This document shows, piece by piece, positions 1 to 12,612 of a DNA stretch of 64,000 nucleotides. Position numbers and translations under genes: made by a program. The DNA is taken from NCBI RefSeq assembly GCF_028769735.1, contig NC_088173.1:12421038-12485037 (forward strand). The letters run 5' to 3'. This stretch comes from Zonotrichia leucophrys gambelii (lineage: Eukaryota; Chordata; Aves; Passeriformes; Passerellidae). Under the pieces are notes generated by a model. The model was given only the letters and a program-made list of their open reading frames with translations, was not told where the DNA came from and ran no database searches. How positions within the stretch are numbered: position 1 is the stretch's first letter; each line of letters begins with the position of its first letter.

Positions 1-321
1 AAAAATCCACTATTTTACTTATGATTTAAGGATTTGTTTTTTTTGATCTAGCCAATTTTACTTGTTTGTGGGGTTTTTTGCTTCCTTCTCCTGTCTGAAG
101 CTCTAGGCTAGGCTAGGCACCCAAATGGAATGCTCCTTAGCCTGACTGAGAGCAAGGGCTGCCTTTTCCCTGCTGTGGGCTCCTACAGAAACAGTGCATT
201 CAGTAAAATACTCCTGTGATCACTGCCCTTTACTGCATTCCCTAAACTTCCACCTCTGTGCCTTCAAAGGCAAGTCACGTTCTCCCAGCAAGGTTCATAC
301 TTGTGTTGAACACAGCAAAGC

Positions 322-382
322 AAAAGATATGATTCCAAAGATATGGGAAAAAAAAAAAAAAAGATATGATCTTAAAGATATA
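322..382. repeat. Imperfect duplication flanking an A15 tract
   Basis: Two copies of a ~24-25-bp unit beginning AAAAGATATGAT start at 322 and 359. The first is followed by GGG and a run of 15 A (348-362), and the second begins within that A-run. The copies match at about 21 of 25 positions. This could be a tandem duplication whose A-tract later expanded, or a target-site-like duplication around a minute A-tailed insertion. The sequence does not decide between them. Confidence 0.6.
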
Positions 383-908
383 GAACAAAGGTTATGACCC
401 CAAAAGTCCCAGCAATTTATAGGGCCAAGCTCACTCATAACAGGAGAGGGTAACTCAAGAATAGCTTCCAGTACTTGTTTTCTTCCTGGAGGGGTGAACC
501 AAGGTGTTGAGCCTCCTGGCTGATTCTGCAGCAAAGTCACACCTACAAATATTTCTTTTAAATTACTGAACTTGACTAACTTTGGAACATGAGAGTCAGC
601 AAGTCTGGTGCATTAGCATCCAGCCTGGGCAAATAGCAATGAAAAACAGATGTGTCAAAAGAGGAAAAGGTGCTCATTTCAGGTTTTGTGCAGTTTGCCA
701 GATAATATGAATTACACATTTTTTGAGTGTGAATGGGTCTATCTGGTTCTGCAAGGGCTTACTATTCATGAAATCAGTGGTCTGTAAAGAGATTCAGCTG
801 TGAGCACGCCTGAATCAGATTTAGTCCTGAGTTGCTCTTTTGTCAGCCTAAACCAGATTTCTTTGTAAGATTTCATCTTGGTGTGCCCCTGCTTTCTACT
901 AAATGAAA

Positions 909-950
909 CAAAGAAGAAAATTAGGTGTCCAAAGAAGAAAATTAGCACCT
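909..950. repeat. Two-copy 21-bp tandem duplication
   Basis: The 16-mer CAAAGAAGAAAATTAG occurs perfectly at 909-924 and 930-945, giving a 21-bp period. The last five bases of each unit differ. This is a typical product of replication slippage or short-patch duplication in noncoding DNA. Confidence 0.8.
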
Positions 951-2970
951 CCCAGGATGCAAGTGTTTGCTGTCTTTTTCTGATTTCATGAGACAAGTAG
1001 TTATACCTGTTGCTCAGCCTGTCATTTATTCTGCTTTTATTTGGGAAGTTTCTGTTGGGGTTATATGATGCCCTAATATGCAGGTGGGATTGTTTGTAAA
1101 ACCTTGCTGGGAAAAAAGTGACTCTAGTACACTATAAAAGTTCTGCTGTAAAATGATGGTACTATACTTCCTGGCAAGATAGTGATTGTATTATAAAACC
1201 TGCATAATGATTTTCAACCTGCATCAAGAACGCAGAATGCGAAAACATTATGAGAAGTGAGTGAAACTAGAATTTTCATTATAGCTTGCAACATTCTTTT
1301 CAAGTCCTAACTTAGCTGCTAGAAGTGTTTGCAAATTGCACTGCCTTTAGATGCTGCTATTTAAATCAATAATTTTAACGTTGCCAGCTTCCACACAAAA
1401 TGAATAGTGTGCAACTAAAACAAGTAAGATCATTTTTATAACTTAAAAAGAGGTATAAGCTTGAGTTCAGGTTTAGCACTCAACATGCTAAAAACAATAC
1501 CAACAGTATTCAAGAGCTAAGTACAAAAAAGGATGGAACTTCTGGGAATAAAAGAGCTTTTCCTTGTTGTGTTATGTTTGCTATGTACAGATGGCAATGC
1601 TTTTGAGAACACTCATGACTCATTTGATATCCAATACATTCGTGTCTGTAGAGGAATTTTTGTATATATTATCAACCTACTTTGTATTTAAGAGACACCT
1701 TTCTGAACTCAACTCTACCTAATAATATCTCTCAAGAGATTTTAATTGAGGGATAATTATGCTTTGTGTACATACGGATTATATCTTCTAATAGCTATTG
1801 AAATGAAATAAAATTGACATTTAATTTCTAAAATCCCCCATTTATTTGCTGGTGGAATAGTTTTTCTTTCTTACACTAAAAAAGGCTGCTGTTTTGTCTG
1901 TTTATAGGCACTAAAACTGTCAGTGTGGTGAAAACTGCACTGTGTTGGAGCTTCACTGAGCATCTTTTACTCTATTTTCATTTTTGTCAGCTGCAACATA
2001 AGGCTGTGAGTCTTTTTCAGCTCTGAAAAATATACAATATTTTGTTCAACACTCATTCTGACTAAACAACTTGTTTCAGTTTAGGATAATTAGATTGTTG
2101 TAACACAGTAATATTGTATTGTCCAAGAATGACTTATTTTTCTAAGCTGTGTTTTTTTCACATATTGATGAAATACTTCTGAGATTTCTGCAGTTGAGGG
2201 AAAAAACCTATCATACTCCACGCAGTTTATCTTCTCTGGACCTCTAAAAATCCTTAGCCCTTTTTACAGCATGTAGAACTCTTTCTTATGTGTAGAGCAC
2301 AGTTCATATTGGAAGTAGAAGCAATTGCAAAGAAATATTTCTATTTTTTGGCTATCATTGTTGAAGTTTTTGATATCATAGAAAGGGGGTTTAGATTTTA
2401 GCAATGTAAAGAGGTATTTTTTTCGTCTTGCTTGTTTCTATGCAGCCACTTTTAGCAGCCCTTAAAATATTCATGATTCCCACGCAAAACGCAAAGTGTA
2501 AGAGGGACAATTTTCTGATTGCTTAATCACATGAACTAGACAAACAGATTGTATCAATTCTTCAAGCAAGTCACCATTATAATTAAAGTAGCAGCTCTCG
2601 TTTTTTAGGATTTTAAGTCTTCTTGTAGATTACCATTTGAAAACTCCCATTCTCAAAGGCCAATTAAATTGCACTATTACTGCATTTCACAGCTAAATAA
2701 TACCACAGCTAATGTAAAACTGCTTCTGAAGACCTCAAAAGGTGCCTTTAAAGCAAAGATTCAGTGCCTAAACACGTTTCCTCAGAAAAAACTTCTGCCT
2801 TCAGGCAAAGAAATGTATATCTGTAGCAGTAATGAAGGAACTGCATATATTACATACCACATAGCAAGTTACTTATTAGTTACTTTATGACTACTTTCTT
2901 TTAATGTAATTTCTTTTTAAAATTTCATTTAAAGTTGCATGCAACTTAATTTTATGCACAAATCTTGATT

Positions 2971-3058
2971 TTCTTGTTGTTGTTGGTTTTTTGTTTGCTT
3001 TTGTGGGTTTGGGTTGTTCTTTTTGTTTTTGTTGGTTTGTTTTTTGGTTTTTATTGTT
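2971..3058. repeat. G/T-rich low-complexity tract
   Basis: About 88 bases consist almost wholly of T and G, with irregular TTG, TTTG and GGTTTT units and no fixed period. The opposite strand is therefore C/A-rich. It is low-complexity sequence rather than a true microsatellite. Similar tracts occur at 47.6 and 53.5 kb. Confidence 0.75.
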
Positions 3059-3420
3059 CTAAAACTAAAATCATACTGCCGGTTTATCAAAAGGTGAGAT
3101 TTCTTTATTGTTAAAAATTTATAGAACAGCCTTGGAATTCAAGATTTGGGATATCTGCTTCTCTCTTTAGATTCCTATTCATAAAACTTAAACTGAATCA
3201 TCACTTACAACTGGAAAATAACACGGCCTAAAACATAAGTCATAGGTCAGTGTTGAAGAGTAATGTAGAAGAGTTTTTTGCAAAAAGATACAAGACCTAA
3301 ATAAGCATTAGGTACAGTTCTCAAAGAAAAGCTGACACTGATTTTCCTTTTGGTTGTCTTTTACTGCCTACCTGCAGTAACCTATTACAAATTTTTGATA
3401 AAATAAACTGGTGGTGCCCT

Positions 3421-3835
3421 TTGCTACACGTCACATTGTCATGGCTTATTGCAGCTCAATGGAAACAGTTCACAGGCACAGCTCCTAGCAATGGTTATCC
3501 CAGCTCCTGCTGGGAAAGTTCTGGGGTACATTACGCCCCTAAGGCTGCACAGCCATCAGTTGTGTATTGTGACCTACTGCAAATCACCAACAGGTTCCTC
3601 CTCTCTTCACATCCTCTTTTCTGCCTATGCTTCAGCCTTCCTCCCTGCTCTCTTCCCAGTCCTGGCTCCAATTCTGGTCACACTTGTGTTAGTTCTTGCA
3701 TCCTCTGCACACCTGCTTGGAAAGTGTACTAACACCACATCCAACTGTCCACATTCTCAATAGCTCTTTATTCCCAAACTCTTGGCTGCTTTGATGTCCT
3801 GCATTCAGAATCACAGCCAATCAAATAAAAATTGT
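3421..3835. other. GC-elevated noncoding islet, unclassified
   Basis: This segment has visibly more G+C than its surroundings, and two overlapping plus-strand frames stay open for about 100 codons each (3421-3732 and 3449-3763). Both peptides are composition-driven, rich in Leu, Ser and Pro, and match nothing I recognise. Two overlapping frames open together suggest a chance lack of stops rather than coding. An AATAAA hexamer lies near 3826. It could be an old retroelement or LTR remnant, but no diagnostic end or coding motif is visible. Confidence 0.3.
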
Positions 3836-6300
3836 AATGTTTGTATTTTTTCAGGATGATTCACAGGGACACTATGGGTGTGAAATTTCACTTTAAGAAA
3901 AAGAAATTTTCACTTTTATTCCTTTTGAAGGTTATGTCATTAAAGAGCTCAAGATTCTTAAGGAGTAGAACTAGCTAAGCTTAAGAACAGACAAGATTGA
4001 AGAAAATTTCTCTGTGATATAATTTCAGAGTAGTCCAATTTTCATGACACTAGAGTTTTTTCTCATACCACATTTTTTCTGCTAGCAGTTTTTTTCCTTA
4101 AGTTTTATACTTATCACAGCTGAATCATATTTAACATAGCTGAATCAGAATCTCTGGCATGGGGGAAGTGATCACGATCCTAGAAACGGCTATGAACCTC
4201 CATAGCACGTAACATGCTACAGACTCATAAAAGGCATCTGCTGGCAGTCAGTTTTTTAAAGCCTGACTCACAAATACCCTAATATTCAATCAATATTACT
4301 GACAGTCTGAAACAGATTTTTTTTTAATCCTAGTGTACTGCAAAATAGTCTTCTAGCCTCTTTTTCTCCTATCTCATCTGTTGCACTTCTGCTCTTAATC
4401 CCATTGTTCCTTTTATTTTTTTTTTACTTTCAAAACTTATTTTCTGTGTTAAACTTATTCTTTTTTGTATCTGCTCCAATTTTCACCTTCCCTCTATTTC
4501 CCCTTCCTCTTCCCATATTTCTTTTAAGAGTTACCTTAGTTGACTATCACACAACACCACTTCTCCCAACAGCATTACCTCTGCTACACTAAGATTGAGC
4601 CACTTTCAAAGAAAGCAGTCTTCTTTTTGATAATCCTTGACATGTACCTTATAAATCTTACTCATTCCTATGAAAATTTCCCTGAGTTTTGACCAAAAAA
4701 TTGCATTTAATATATAAATGCTATATAATCAAATAATCCATCATTTAGTTACAGCCTGTCTCAAAATACAGAGTTTTCTTCATCAGTTGGAGTTAGTAGG
4801 TAAATTTTTTTTCCAGACAAACGTTTAGACTACCAGTTTCCATCTTCCCTGTGTCCAAGCTAATTCCTCTCAAAAGCAGGCATTCAAAGCAGTGACCTCT
4901 TGGGTGGGAAATACATTATATTGTTCTGCAGAAGAATGCCTGTTCAGTAAGAAAGACTTCAACCTCTTAGCTGTCAAGGGCTGCCCTGCCTCCTATCAGA
5001 TCATACTCTCAGTCTCAAGAATTTGATGTGTTTCACCACACAGAGATCTACTATCTACTTCTTCACTGGGTCTTCCCACCTAAATTAATTACCAAAGAAA
5101 CAAAAATAAAAACCATATTCACAAAACAAGTGAAACACTACCATTTGGTCTAATCTTATTCCCTGCATGGTTTATGTTGCAGGCATCTCACCCCATCTTC
5201 CAAACTGTCCTCTGTTGAGGAAAAATCAATGGTCCCAAGTGTTTGCACAGGTATCTCAGGTTCTTCATGAGTGAACTACTCACAGAAAGGTTCTGCATCT
5301 TGAAATACAAATGTGCATCATTCATCAAAAAATGTTTGCTTTGGCTAAATAAGATTGCAAATGATAATTCAACCTGCAGAGTACATGATGGGTTGATTTG
5401 TAGAGCACATAAACTGACAAGGCACTCATCAGTAAGTGAGGAAACAGAGATTCACATCACTGCTCAAACTTAGCCACCTCAAAAGTCCTGAACAGGTTGC
5501 AAAATCTTTCATTTTGTACCTGAAAGGTACACAGAAAAAGTGATTTCCCCACTTTATGTGAGAATTGGGTCAAGACATCAAGCCATTACAATGCACACAC
5601 TTGCTGCAGTGCTTTATAGACATCATAGCTCTCCATTGCATTTAGGAAAGCTTGTATTCAAGATACATAGTTGGGAACAATGACATTCAAATGGATTTTT
5701 AGTTTTCTGAAGCATCCTTAATAATAATATTACTATCAGTGGCATTTGATTACTCTTTATTTGTTTTTCTTCATAAAGCAGCATTTTGAAAAGGCTTGGT
5801 TTCTATGCAATATTTCATATACATGCATTTCACTAAAATATGTATTTTGACAAATACATAATTTGCTGCAACTGCCTAAAAATATCTTCCATGCTGAAAA
5901 ATCTTTCATTTTAATATATTCCTGATAGTTCTTTATTGGCTTATTATTATAAAGTATTATAATAAATTATTACAGCCTCCTGTCTTTCTTTTTTCATACT
6001 TGGGATTTTTTATTCAACTTTAATATTCCTCTAAGGTCAGAATTACTAATTTTTTTTAATTAGGGGACACATCACTAGATACTATAATAAATGTAATATG
6101 TATTTACAGGGACCAGCTGAAAAGTAGTGCTCACCAAAGTGTAAAAACATCATTGCAGACAGTCCCTGTTCTCAGTAGTTTTCCTCAGACTGGTCAGATA
6201 AACACAAAAAAAGAAAGTATGTCATGCAAGTAGAGCAGCCATCACACTATTAATTTCAACCTGGTTCATAAAGAATGCAGACATACATATGCAGTCAGTT
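3836..6300. other. Noncoding AT-rich DNA, no gene seen
   Basis: No open frame worth calling and no recognisable mobile element. A 10-bp sequence, AGCTGAATCA, is repeated at 4118-4127 and 4138-4147. A 9-bp AT-only hairpin (arms 5944-5952 and 5957-5965) is present but unremarkable at this base composition. Confidence 0.7.
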
Positions 6301-6945
6301 GTAAGAACTGAGGTTTACTGAAGAGAGAAAAAGCTAAGTAGAAGGAAATGTAAACACAGGGAGGTGAACAGAGAAGGCAAAGAAAGAAGTGACAGGCATA
6401 AGGAGGGGAGAAGGGTAGGACAAATTACCAGTCCCTTGGTGACCAGAAAAACTAACAAAAAGACCAATCTATAAAGATTCCCAGAGATCTGATGCATTTC
6501 CTCACAGGCATAGTAGTAATAGTAGTATTTCATCTGATGTAGGAAATCCTCATTCAGTCAAACAGAATCCTCTATGTACATATGCACTTTCCTTCTTGGC
6601 TTGAGAGATTACACAAACTCCACACAGATGGTAACAGAATGCTTAAACAGCAGCAACCTGGGAGCAGGGCTGTTAAAACTCCTCTCTAGTACAAACAACA
6701 TATTGCCAAGCAATGCCAAGGGGATGCAGCACAATTCTGGGACCTGGCTGGACTCTTTGACCCCTGTCCTAATGATTCCAGCTGCTTGGATAGCACAAAA
6801 AGATGTTGCCCCTGGTAGCTATCTGGAGAAGTATGGGAGAATCCGGGAGATTTGTTCCACCTGCCCCATTCCATCTCAGAGGAAGAGGTTTACTGGCAGT
6901 GAGCCATTACCTGGCCTTTGTCAATCCCAGATAAGTCTGTGACTT
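6301..6945. other. Purine-rich then GC-elevated noncoding islet, unclassified
   Basis: From about 6310 to 6420 the plus strand is strongly purine-rich. From about 6600 to 6940 the G+C rises and one plus-strand frame stays open for 122 codons (6574-6942). Its translation shows no signal peptide, repeated motif or catalytic motif that I recognise. No clear splice site closes the frame: the likeliest position has CAG followed by ATAAGT, which lacks GT. An old LTR or retroelement fragment is possible but unproven. Confidence 0.3.
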
Positions 6946-7739
6946 AAAGACACAAGCTTTTCCCTTTCTCAAATCCTGCATCAGCTTTTGGCTGTACCCA
7001 GGCATTGGCTTTCTGACTCTAATACTCTTAAAAGACATCTGTTTTCTAGGGCTTATTTAGTTCAGTAGAAGTTTTGTTGCTTTTATATTGATACCAAGTA
7101 GAGCTCCCTGGGATACCTTTCATGTTGTGAAACAGTAATTTGTATTTGCAACTGCTGTTTACCGCTGTGCAGAGATCAATATCTGCTGTATTTTGCCCTC
7201 TTAATTCACAAAATATGAGTTTAGAATGCAATCTTTTATTACCTATTCCTTGTAACAAATCAATGTTCCTATGTAATATCAGTCTTCCTTATTCATTGCA
7301 AGTAGATTTTATCACTAATTTTCTCTCTGCTTCTTCTAATTTAGACTATTATTACCCTAATTCTGGGATAGCATTTAGCTTCTCCAGCACCTTTCACAGA
7401 ACATTTGTAATTCATAAAGGACAGAAGACACAAATACAAATTTGGGTCTGCATCCTGAACTTAAACCATCAGAAGTTTTTGTTGATAAATAATTCCGCTG
7501 ATAAGAGCAGATCCATGTTACTTTACTTAGCCTTTCTTGGGCACCTTGGGTGATATTCCTCTCACCTAACTTCAGGCATTGAAATATTATTTTACTATAT
7601 TCCTTCCTTGTGGAACTAAGTAGAGGAACTGCACTTTGGAGGCACTAATCTCTCTCAAAAGACTCATAAACAACACTGACTTTACATGCTGATTCAACCA
7701 CATAAAATTATTTGCAATGATCAACTAGATCACAAATAT
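6946..7739. other. Noncoding DNA, no gene seen
   Basis: A 137-codon frame is open on the plus strand at 7140-7553. Its translation is rich in Leu, Ser, Phe and Asn, has no recognisable domain, and lacks initiation or splice context. A chance open frame in AT-rich DNA is the simplest reading. Confidence 0.65.
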
Positions 7740-7880
7740 AGAACACGTATAATTGTTACCCACTTGATGGATGGATTAGTTGAGATTAATCTCACTACTA
7801 GAATCTACTAGTGGATTCTACTACAACTAATAGATCATCAACACAGAATACATATAAACCTTACCCATTTGATGGAAAGA
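7740..7880. repeat. 36-bp direct repeat flanking a palindromic core
   Basis: A 36-bp segment at 7740-7775 recurs at 7845-7880 with 28 of 36 identical bases (offset 105). Between the copies, 7796-7823 is a near-perfect 28-bp palindrome centred on ACTAGT, with one mismatch and one G:T pair. The 8-bp arm ATTAGTTG at 7775-7782 pairs with CAACTAAT at 7824-7831, directly outside the palindrome on the right. A further palindrome, GAGATTAATCTC (7782-7793), lies in the left gap. The layout suggests a local duplication combined with an inverted-repeat expansion. It has no known transposon ends. Confidence 0.65.
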
Positions 7881-8163
7881 TTCTCCATAGATGCTTTGCC
7901 AAACAAAACAAAAACAAACAAACAAAAAAAGTCCTGCAATAAGACAGCAAAAGAGTCTCTTGATTAAGTCAGTTTTGTCAGTGAAGTTTCTTGCCATAAA
8001 ATTTGAACGGCACAATGTGATGTCTTTCACAGAATTGCTGCATCATCTAGTTGACATAGGAAGACTTTTAGAGAGGAAAATATTTCAAGGAAGATGAAGA
8101 GAATTGCAAAAATACATTCCCTTTACACATGTGTATGTTTGGCACATTTTTGGTATTTTGTTT

Positions 8164-8189
8164 TTTTGAACAAGCATGCTTGTTCAAAA
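8164..8189. repeat. Perfect 26-bp spacer-free palindrome
   Basis: The left half, TTTTGAACAAGCA (8164-8176), is the exact reverse complement of the right half (8177-8189), with no loop. The core contains CAAG and CTTG separated by CATG, and GAACA and TGTTC as outer inverted half-sites. A perfect 26-bp palindrome is unlikely by chance at a given position. It could be a dimer-binding site or simply a cruciform-prone sequence. Confidence 0.9.
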
Positions 8190-11100
8190 TGCTATTTTCT
8201 CAGCCTCATTATAAGTAAAATAGTGTATATAATTACACATTAGAAGCAAATAAAGGTTTCAACTGATTTAATTTATTTATATCTCTCTTAATCCTATTTC
8301 ATCCATTCAGTTTTATCACCTTTCAGTCTCTGCTGCAGTCTGTTATCACTCCAGCCCTGAACCTCCCACTGTCTGGTTATACCCACTGTAGTCTTTTTAT
8401 TTATGGCACTTAGCTGATCCTATCCCTCAAAACTTTTATTCCTCACAGAATGTAATCTGACCACTTAACTGTTATATATCTGTTCCTTTACTCCACTGTC
8501 TCTTTTTACCACGACATTGAATATCTTATGTTTGCCTCTTCACTTTGACTATGTGCTTCTTGCTTTCTGTGCACTAAAGTAAGTTCAAGGCAGACAAATA
8601 ACCAGTAATTTATGTACCATTTTCAGTGTTTGCTTTAGACATGGTATTATCTGATAGCAAATAGAGTGACATTTATTGGGGTTTTTTATTCAGAGGTTTT
8701 TCTGTCATCTCATGGAGATAGCTGTCTTCATGACAGAGTAGTAACTTGTCACTATATCATCCCAGGATTCAATATTGAAGCCTTGCAGGAATCAGCTTTC
8801 GGAGCAGGCTGAATCTGATGTCAGGTACATTTTGATAGGTCACAGATTACTTCATCTAACCTGATGCTGCTAGTGGCAAGCTCAAAATGAGACTGTGCTA
8901 CACCCTCCTGAATAGTCACACTGTGTGCACAAAACCCTTGTCCTTTTCACTTGCAAACATCAGAACACCCTGGAGAAAAAAAAAAAAACTAAACAAAAAC
9001 CAAGCATAGATAGCGAATTATGTACTGTTAGTATGGCCTGGAAAGAATGGAAAAATAGAGAACTGGCCATTGGTCTTGTGCAAAAAAATCCATCAGGCAA
9101 AAAGGATCAGAGAGTAATATATTTCATTTTTTTATCATTTGGGAAAAATGTGATTTCATTTTACAGTCCTAGGAGTAGAAATAAGATTAATTTAAGAAAA
9201 AAATGTGATTCATAATTTCTCATAAACTTCAGCAGAGCTTCAGAAAACACAATGCATTTTCTGTGCAATTATTACAGCATTCCTCAGTGAAATTCTCCCT
9301 CAGGAATCTTCATTTTTTGAAGGAAAGCAGTTAAGATGATATTTACATAAAGAAAGCAAAACTTTTCAGAGTTATTTTGCAGAAATTATCCAACCATCCA
9401 GATGTAACTTAAAATGTTTGGAAAGTACTGAAATAAGCAATTCTAGACATGTCTTCTTGGAAATATTTCGAATTAGAAAATTATACACCTGAAGTCTTTA
9501 ACCAGTGAAGTACCCTTCTACCTGGTTTTAGAGAATTCTTTTAGTCTGTCTTCTCTCCCTTCTGTCTTTCTCCTAAGGGCAGATTGCAATGTCAGGACCA
9601 GGAAAACAACATTATTGAGAATAGTCAATTAGGTCTTAATTGTTAAATATGATAAACTGAATAATCTCAAAATATATATATTTCAAAGTATGTTAAAATT
9701 AAGCTAAAGAAGCATATGATGACTAATGGAGAAAACAAAGGTCCGCTAGGTCCAGGTGGTTCATTTGATAAGCCACTCACAAATATGAAGGTGTTCTTAC
9801 AGCTCTAAGAGAACAGGATAATCTGCATAAATAGACTGAACAATAGATTGACATGTGCAGAAAAAATTTAGGTTCTTATGTTAGTTTATTTTGCCAAAGT
9901 TTGGAAAGCAGTGATTATTGAGAAAACTCAGTCAGTGAATTACTGTAATCCCATGTAAGAGATATAAGCAAAGCTCATCACACCAGGTGTTATTTGCATG
10001 AGCTCTCCACACTCCAATTTCCTCTTTAAGATGTGAAGAGGAGTGTCTCAGGGCATTCAATCAAATATTTTCACATTTTATACCAATTACCCATACATTT
10101 TAGGCACACATTCAAACACTCTGCTACTTGATCATTATAATTATTGTACATTCCATGTCTCTGAAACACGCCAGATTTGTAATTGCAAGGAAGAAAATTA
10201 TCTTGAGACATGCTCTAACAAAACAATGAAAATAACCTAGGAACAATGACCCTTTTGTTTTTTATTCTGCCTACAGTATTTTCCTGGTGTCTATACAAAA
10301 GCACAATAAACATTTAATCTGAATTAGAAGAAAAAGCTTCCTGCTATCTAGATACCTTAAAATCCAAAAAGAAAATTTGCTATGTAAAATATCTTTATAT
10401 GCAACTGAGTCCACTTCTAAGTTTACTCTTAATCTACAACATCCTCCAACCTTTTGTGCAGTAATCTCTCTGAAAACAATACTACAAGGGGAAAAAGAAT
10501 GACAAGAGTGAGGTAACTAGTCTGCAATGCAGTTTGGAAATCAAATCCTAACAGAAAAAAAAAAAAATCCTCACTGTGCTGGCATACAAAATACCAAGCT
10601 TAGTCACATTTTAAAACGAAATTCCGGAGATGCCTACAATTGACACAGATGAGCAGCTCACAATGCTTGGCTCACACCTTGCTTGTACAGCTAGATTATG
10701 ATCCAAAATTATGTCATTTCCTGCATATATTCTCCAAGGAAATCTATTTGAGAGACATTGTCAGAGCATATCTACCACACATTCAGCTTTCAAGTTCATC
10801 TCAGCAAGTACCTGCATCTTTTGAAACATGACGTTTCTTCACTATGAAGAGCTGTAAAACTCTAACAGAGTTGATTACTTAGCCAGTGTCAAAGGTGTGG
10901 GGTTTTGTTCTTATTTATATGAATACAATTAGAAAAGGAATAGGAAAGTATGGAAAACCACCTAAGCTGGAGGAATTTAGTGCCTGGGACAGTTTCTGAA
11001 GAGGCCTTCCTCCTTTTGCAGGTTTTAGAAGTTTTCCAGTTCTTTAAGGAGTGAGTCACTGCTGCACCCAGATCATTCACTTTTAAAGTCTAATGCCTGG

Positions 11101-12606
11101 TCTATCAGATTGCAGCATCATGTTCTGTCTCAGACCCATAATAATGTCTGGAAATTTTTGTAGTAAGTGGTGTAGGTTTAAATTTGTTGAGTCAATAAGG
11201 AAGTATTAAACCAAGATTTCTGTATTTCTAGCCAAATCCTCTGACCATAAAGATCTTCATAGAACTGTATTTCTTTAAGACTCAGGAACTTGTCTTCAGG
11301 GGAGGCGTCAGCTTGGCTCAGGGACAGGATTAAGAACTCAGACACCTACCCAGTTGTTCAACACTCAGCAGCTACATGCACATCCTGTTATTCTCAATGT
11401 CACTCTTACTTTACCTGGGAATTGCTTGTGATCCTTGGTTCCTAATATAGACTCCTTGCTTGGGAAGAACACCATAATAGAACAAAATTGTGCATTTGTC
11501 TGAATTGATCTTTTAATATTCATTACTTTGATCTTCTAGTGTTTGCAAAATTATTTGAAAGTCACTTTCTTTGCTAGTATTAATTGTTATTTTCTTAGTA
11601 ACAGGTTAGCTGTCTTGGCGCTGTTCTGAGAAAGCTGCATGCCTGATTTCCTGCAGCAGTAGAAGTTTGTATGGGTCATCCACAATGTGCATAAGTATTT
11701 TCAGCACTATTATAATCTTACCAAGGAATTTCCTGTTTTATAGAAGGTTGTAAATTTTCCCAGTGGTTGTCCTGGAAAGAATGAAATTTTCTTACCTATA
11801 GCTGCCACTCAAAAAAGGTTATATTCATTGTTCATTTTAGTACAATTTATGTGATTTGTGGAAGTGGATAAGTGCTATGCAGATAATTCTGCAAATAAGA
11901 ATTGTCTCTTCAGAATAACTTTCCAATGCAAAATTGGAAAGAACACCAATTTCCTATAAACTACCTGCACATAATACAATTGACAACTGAATTGGATATG
12001 GTGGTAGCAAAATCTGCTCACCATCCTCCAAGCCTCTCTTCTGTTATTACCCCAAAGGGTCTTCCACAGCGAAGAGCATGCAAAACGTACTCCCCCCAGA
12101 CAAAGCATAGGGGATCCAGCCTTGCTGAAAATTGTTTTTCCTCACTGTTATAGAGTTTCTTCACTCAAAATATTTCCATGTGCATTACAATATTTCAGAT
12201 CATAATGAGGATTATATTGTTTATACTAATATTTTATCAATTCTGATGCAGAGTAGAAGAGTTTGCCTATGCCCAAAGCTATTTTAGGCAAAATTCTTGT
12301 TAGGCTACTTCAGTAATCTAAATACTAGCTATATATTTTATTACTTCTGCTCCTTATTTTTCATGTTACTGAGATATCCTTCACTAGAAGTGAAACCTTG
12401 ACATATTATTGACTTTGTGGCACTACAAACATAGCAGTGGGAGAGTTGAGCATCTACACTTACCCATACAATATTTGTTTAATTAATGGCTTAAGGGTAG
12501 TTCATTACTCATCAGTCATTTCTGTGGGTGAGAAGCAGGCTTTTTCCATGTCACTATCCATATCAACCTGTACAGAGTCACTGTTAAAAGTTTTGAACAT
12601 TTTTCA
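8190..12606. other. Noncoding AT-rich DNA, no gene seen
   Basis: Only short open frames occur, none resembling a known protein. A-tracts of 12-14 bases at about 8976-8988 and 10555-10567 have no retroelement body beside them. No tRNA, snRNA or transposon is recognisable. Confidence 0.7.
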
Positions 12607-12612
12607 TTGCAG

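Larger units (their letters stand above)
1..2970. other. Noncoding AT-rich DNA, no gene seen
   Basis: All six frames are broken every few dozen codons, and none of the short open frames resembles a known protein. There is no CpG cluster, no tRNA-like A/B box pair and no recognisable transposon. Two small duplications (322-382 and 909-950) are listed separately. The rest looks like unique vertebrate intergenic or intronic sequence. Confidence 0.75.

Noticed and set aside
3421..3763. Two overlapping ~100-codon frames with a hydrophobic stretch suggesting a membrane protein
   Set aside because: Two frames open together indicate stop-poor composition. The hydrophobic run comes from C/T-rich sequence, and no start or splice signals fit.
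5944..5965. 9-bp hairpin considered as a structured RNA
   Set aside because: The arms contain only A and T in an AT-rich region, so this is expected by chance.
6574..6942. 122-codon plus-strand frame in a GC-elevated islet
   Set aside because: It has no family resemblance, and the expected donor position reads ATAAGT rather than GT. It is kept only as an unclassified islet.
7140..7553. 137-codon plus-strand open frame
   Set aside because: There is no recognisable domain, no initiation or splice context, and a composition expected of random AT-rich sequence.
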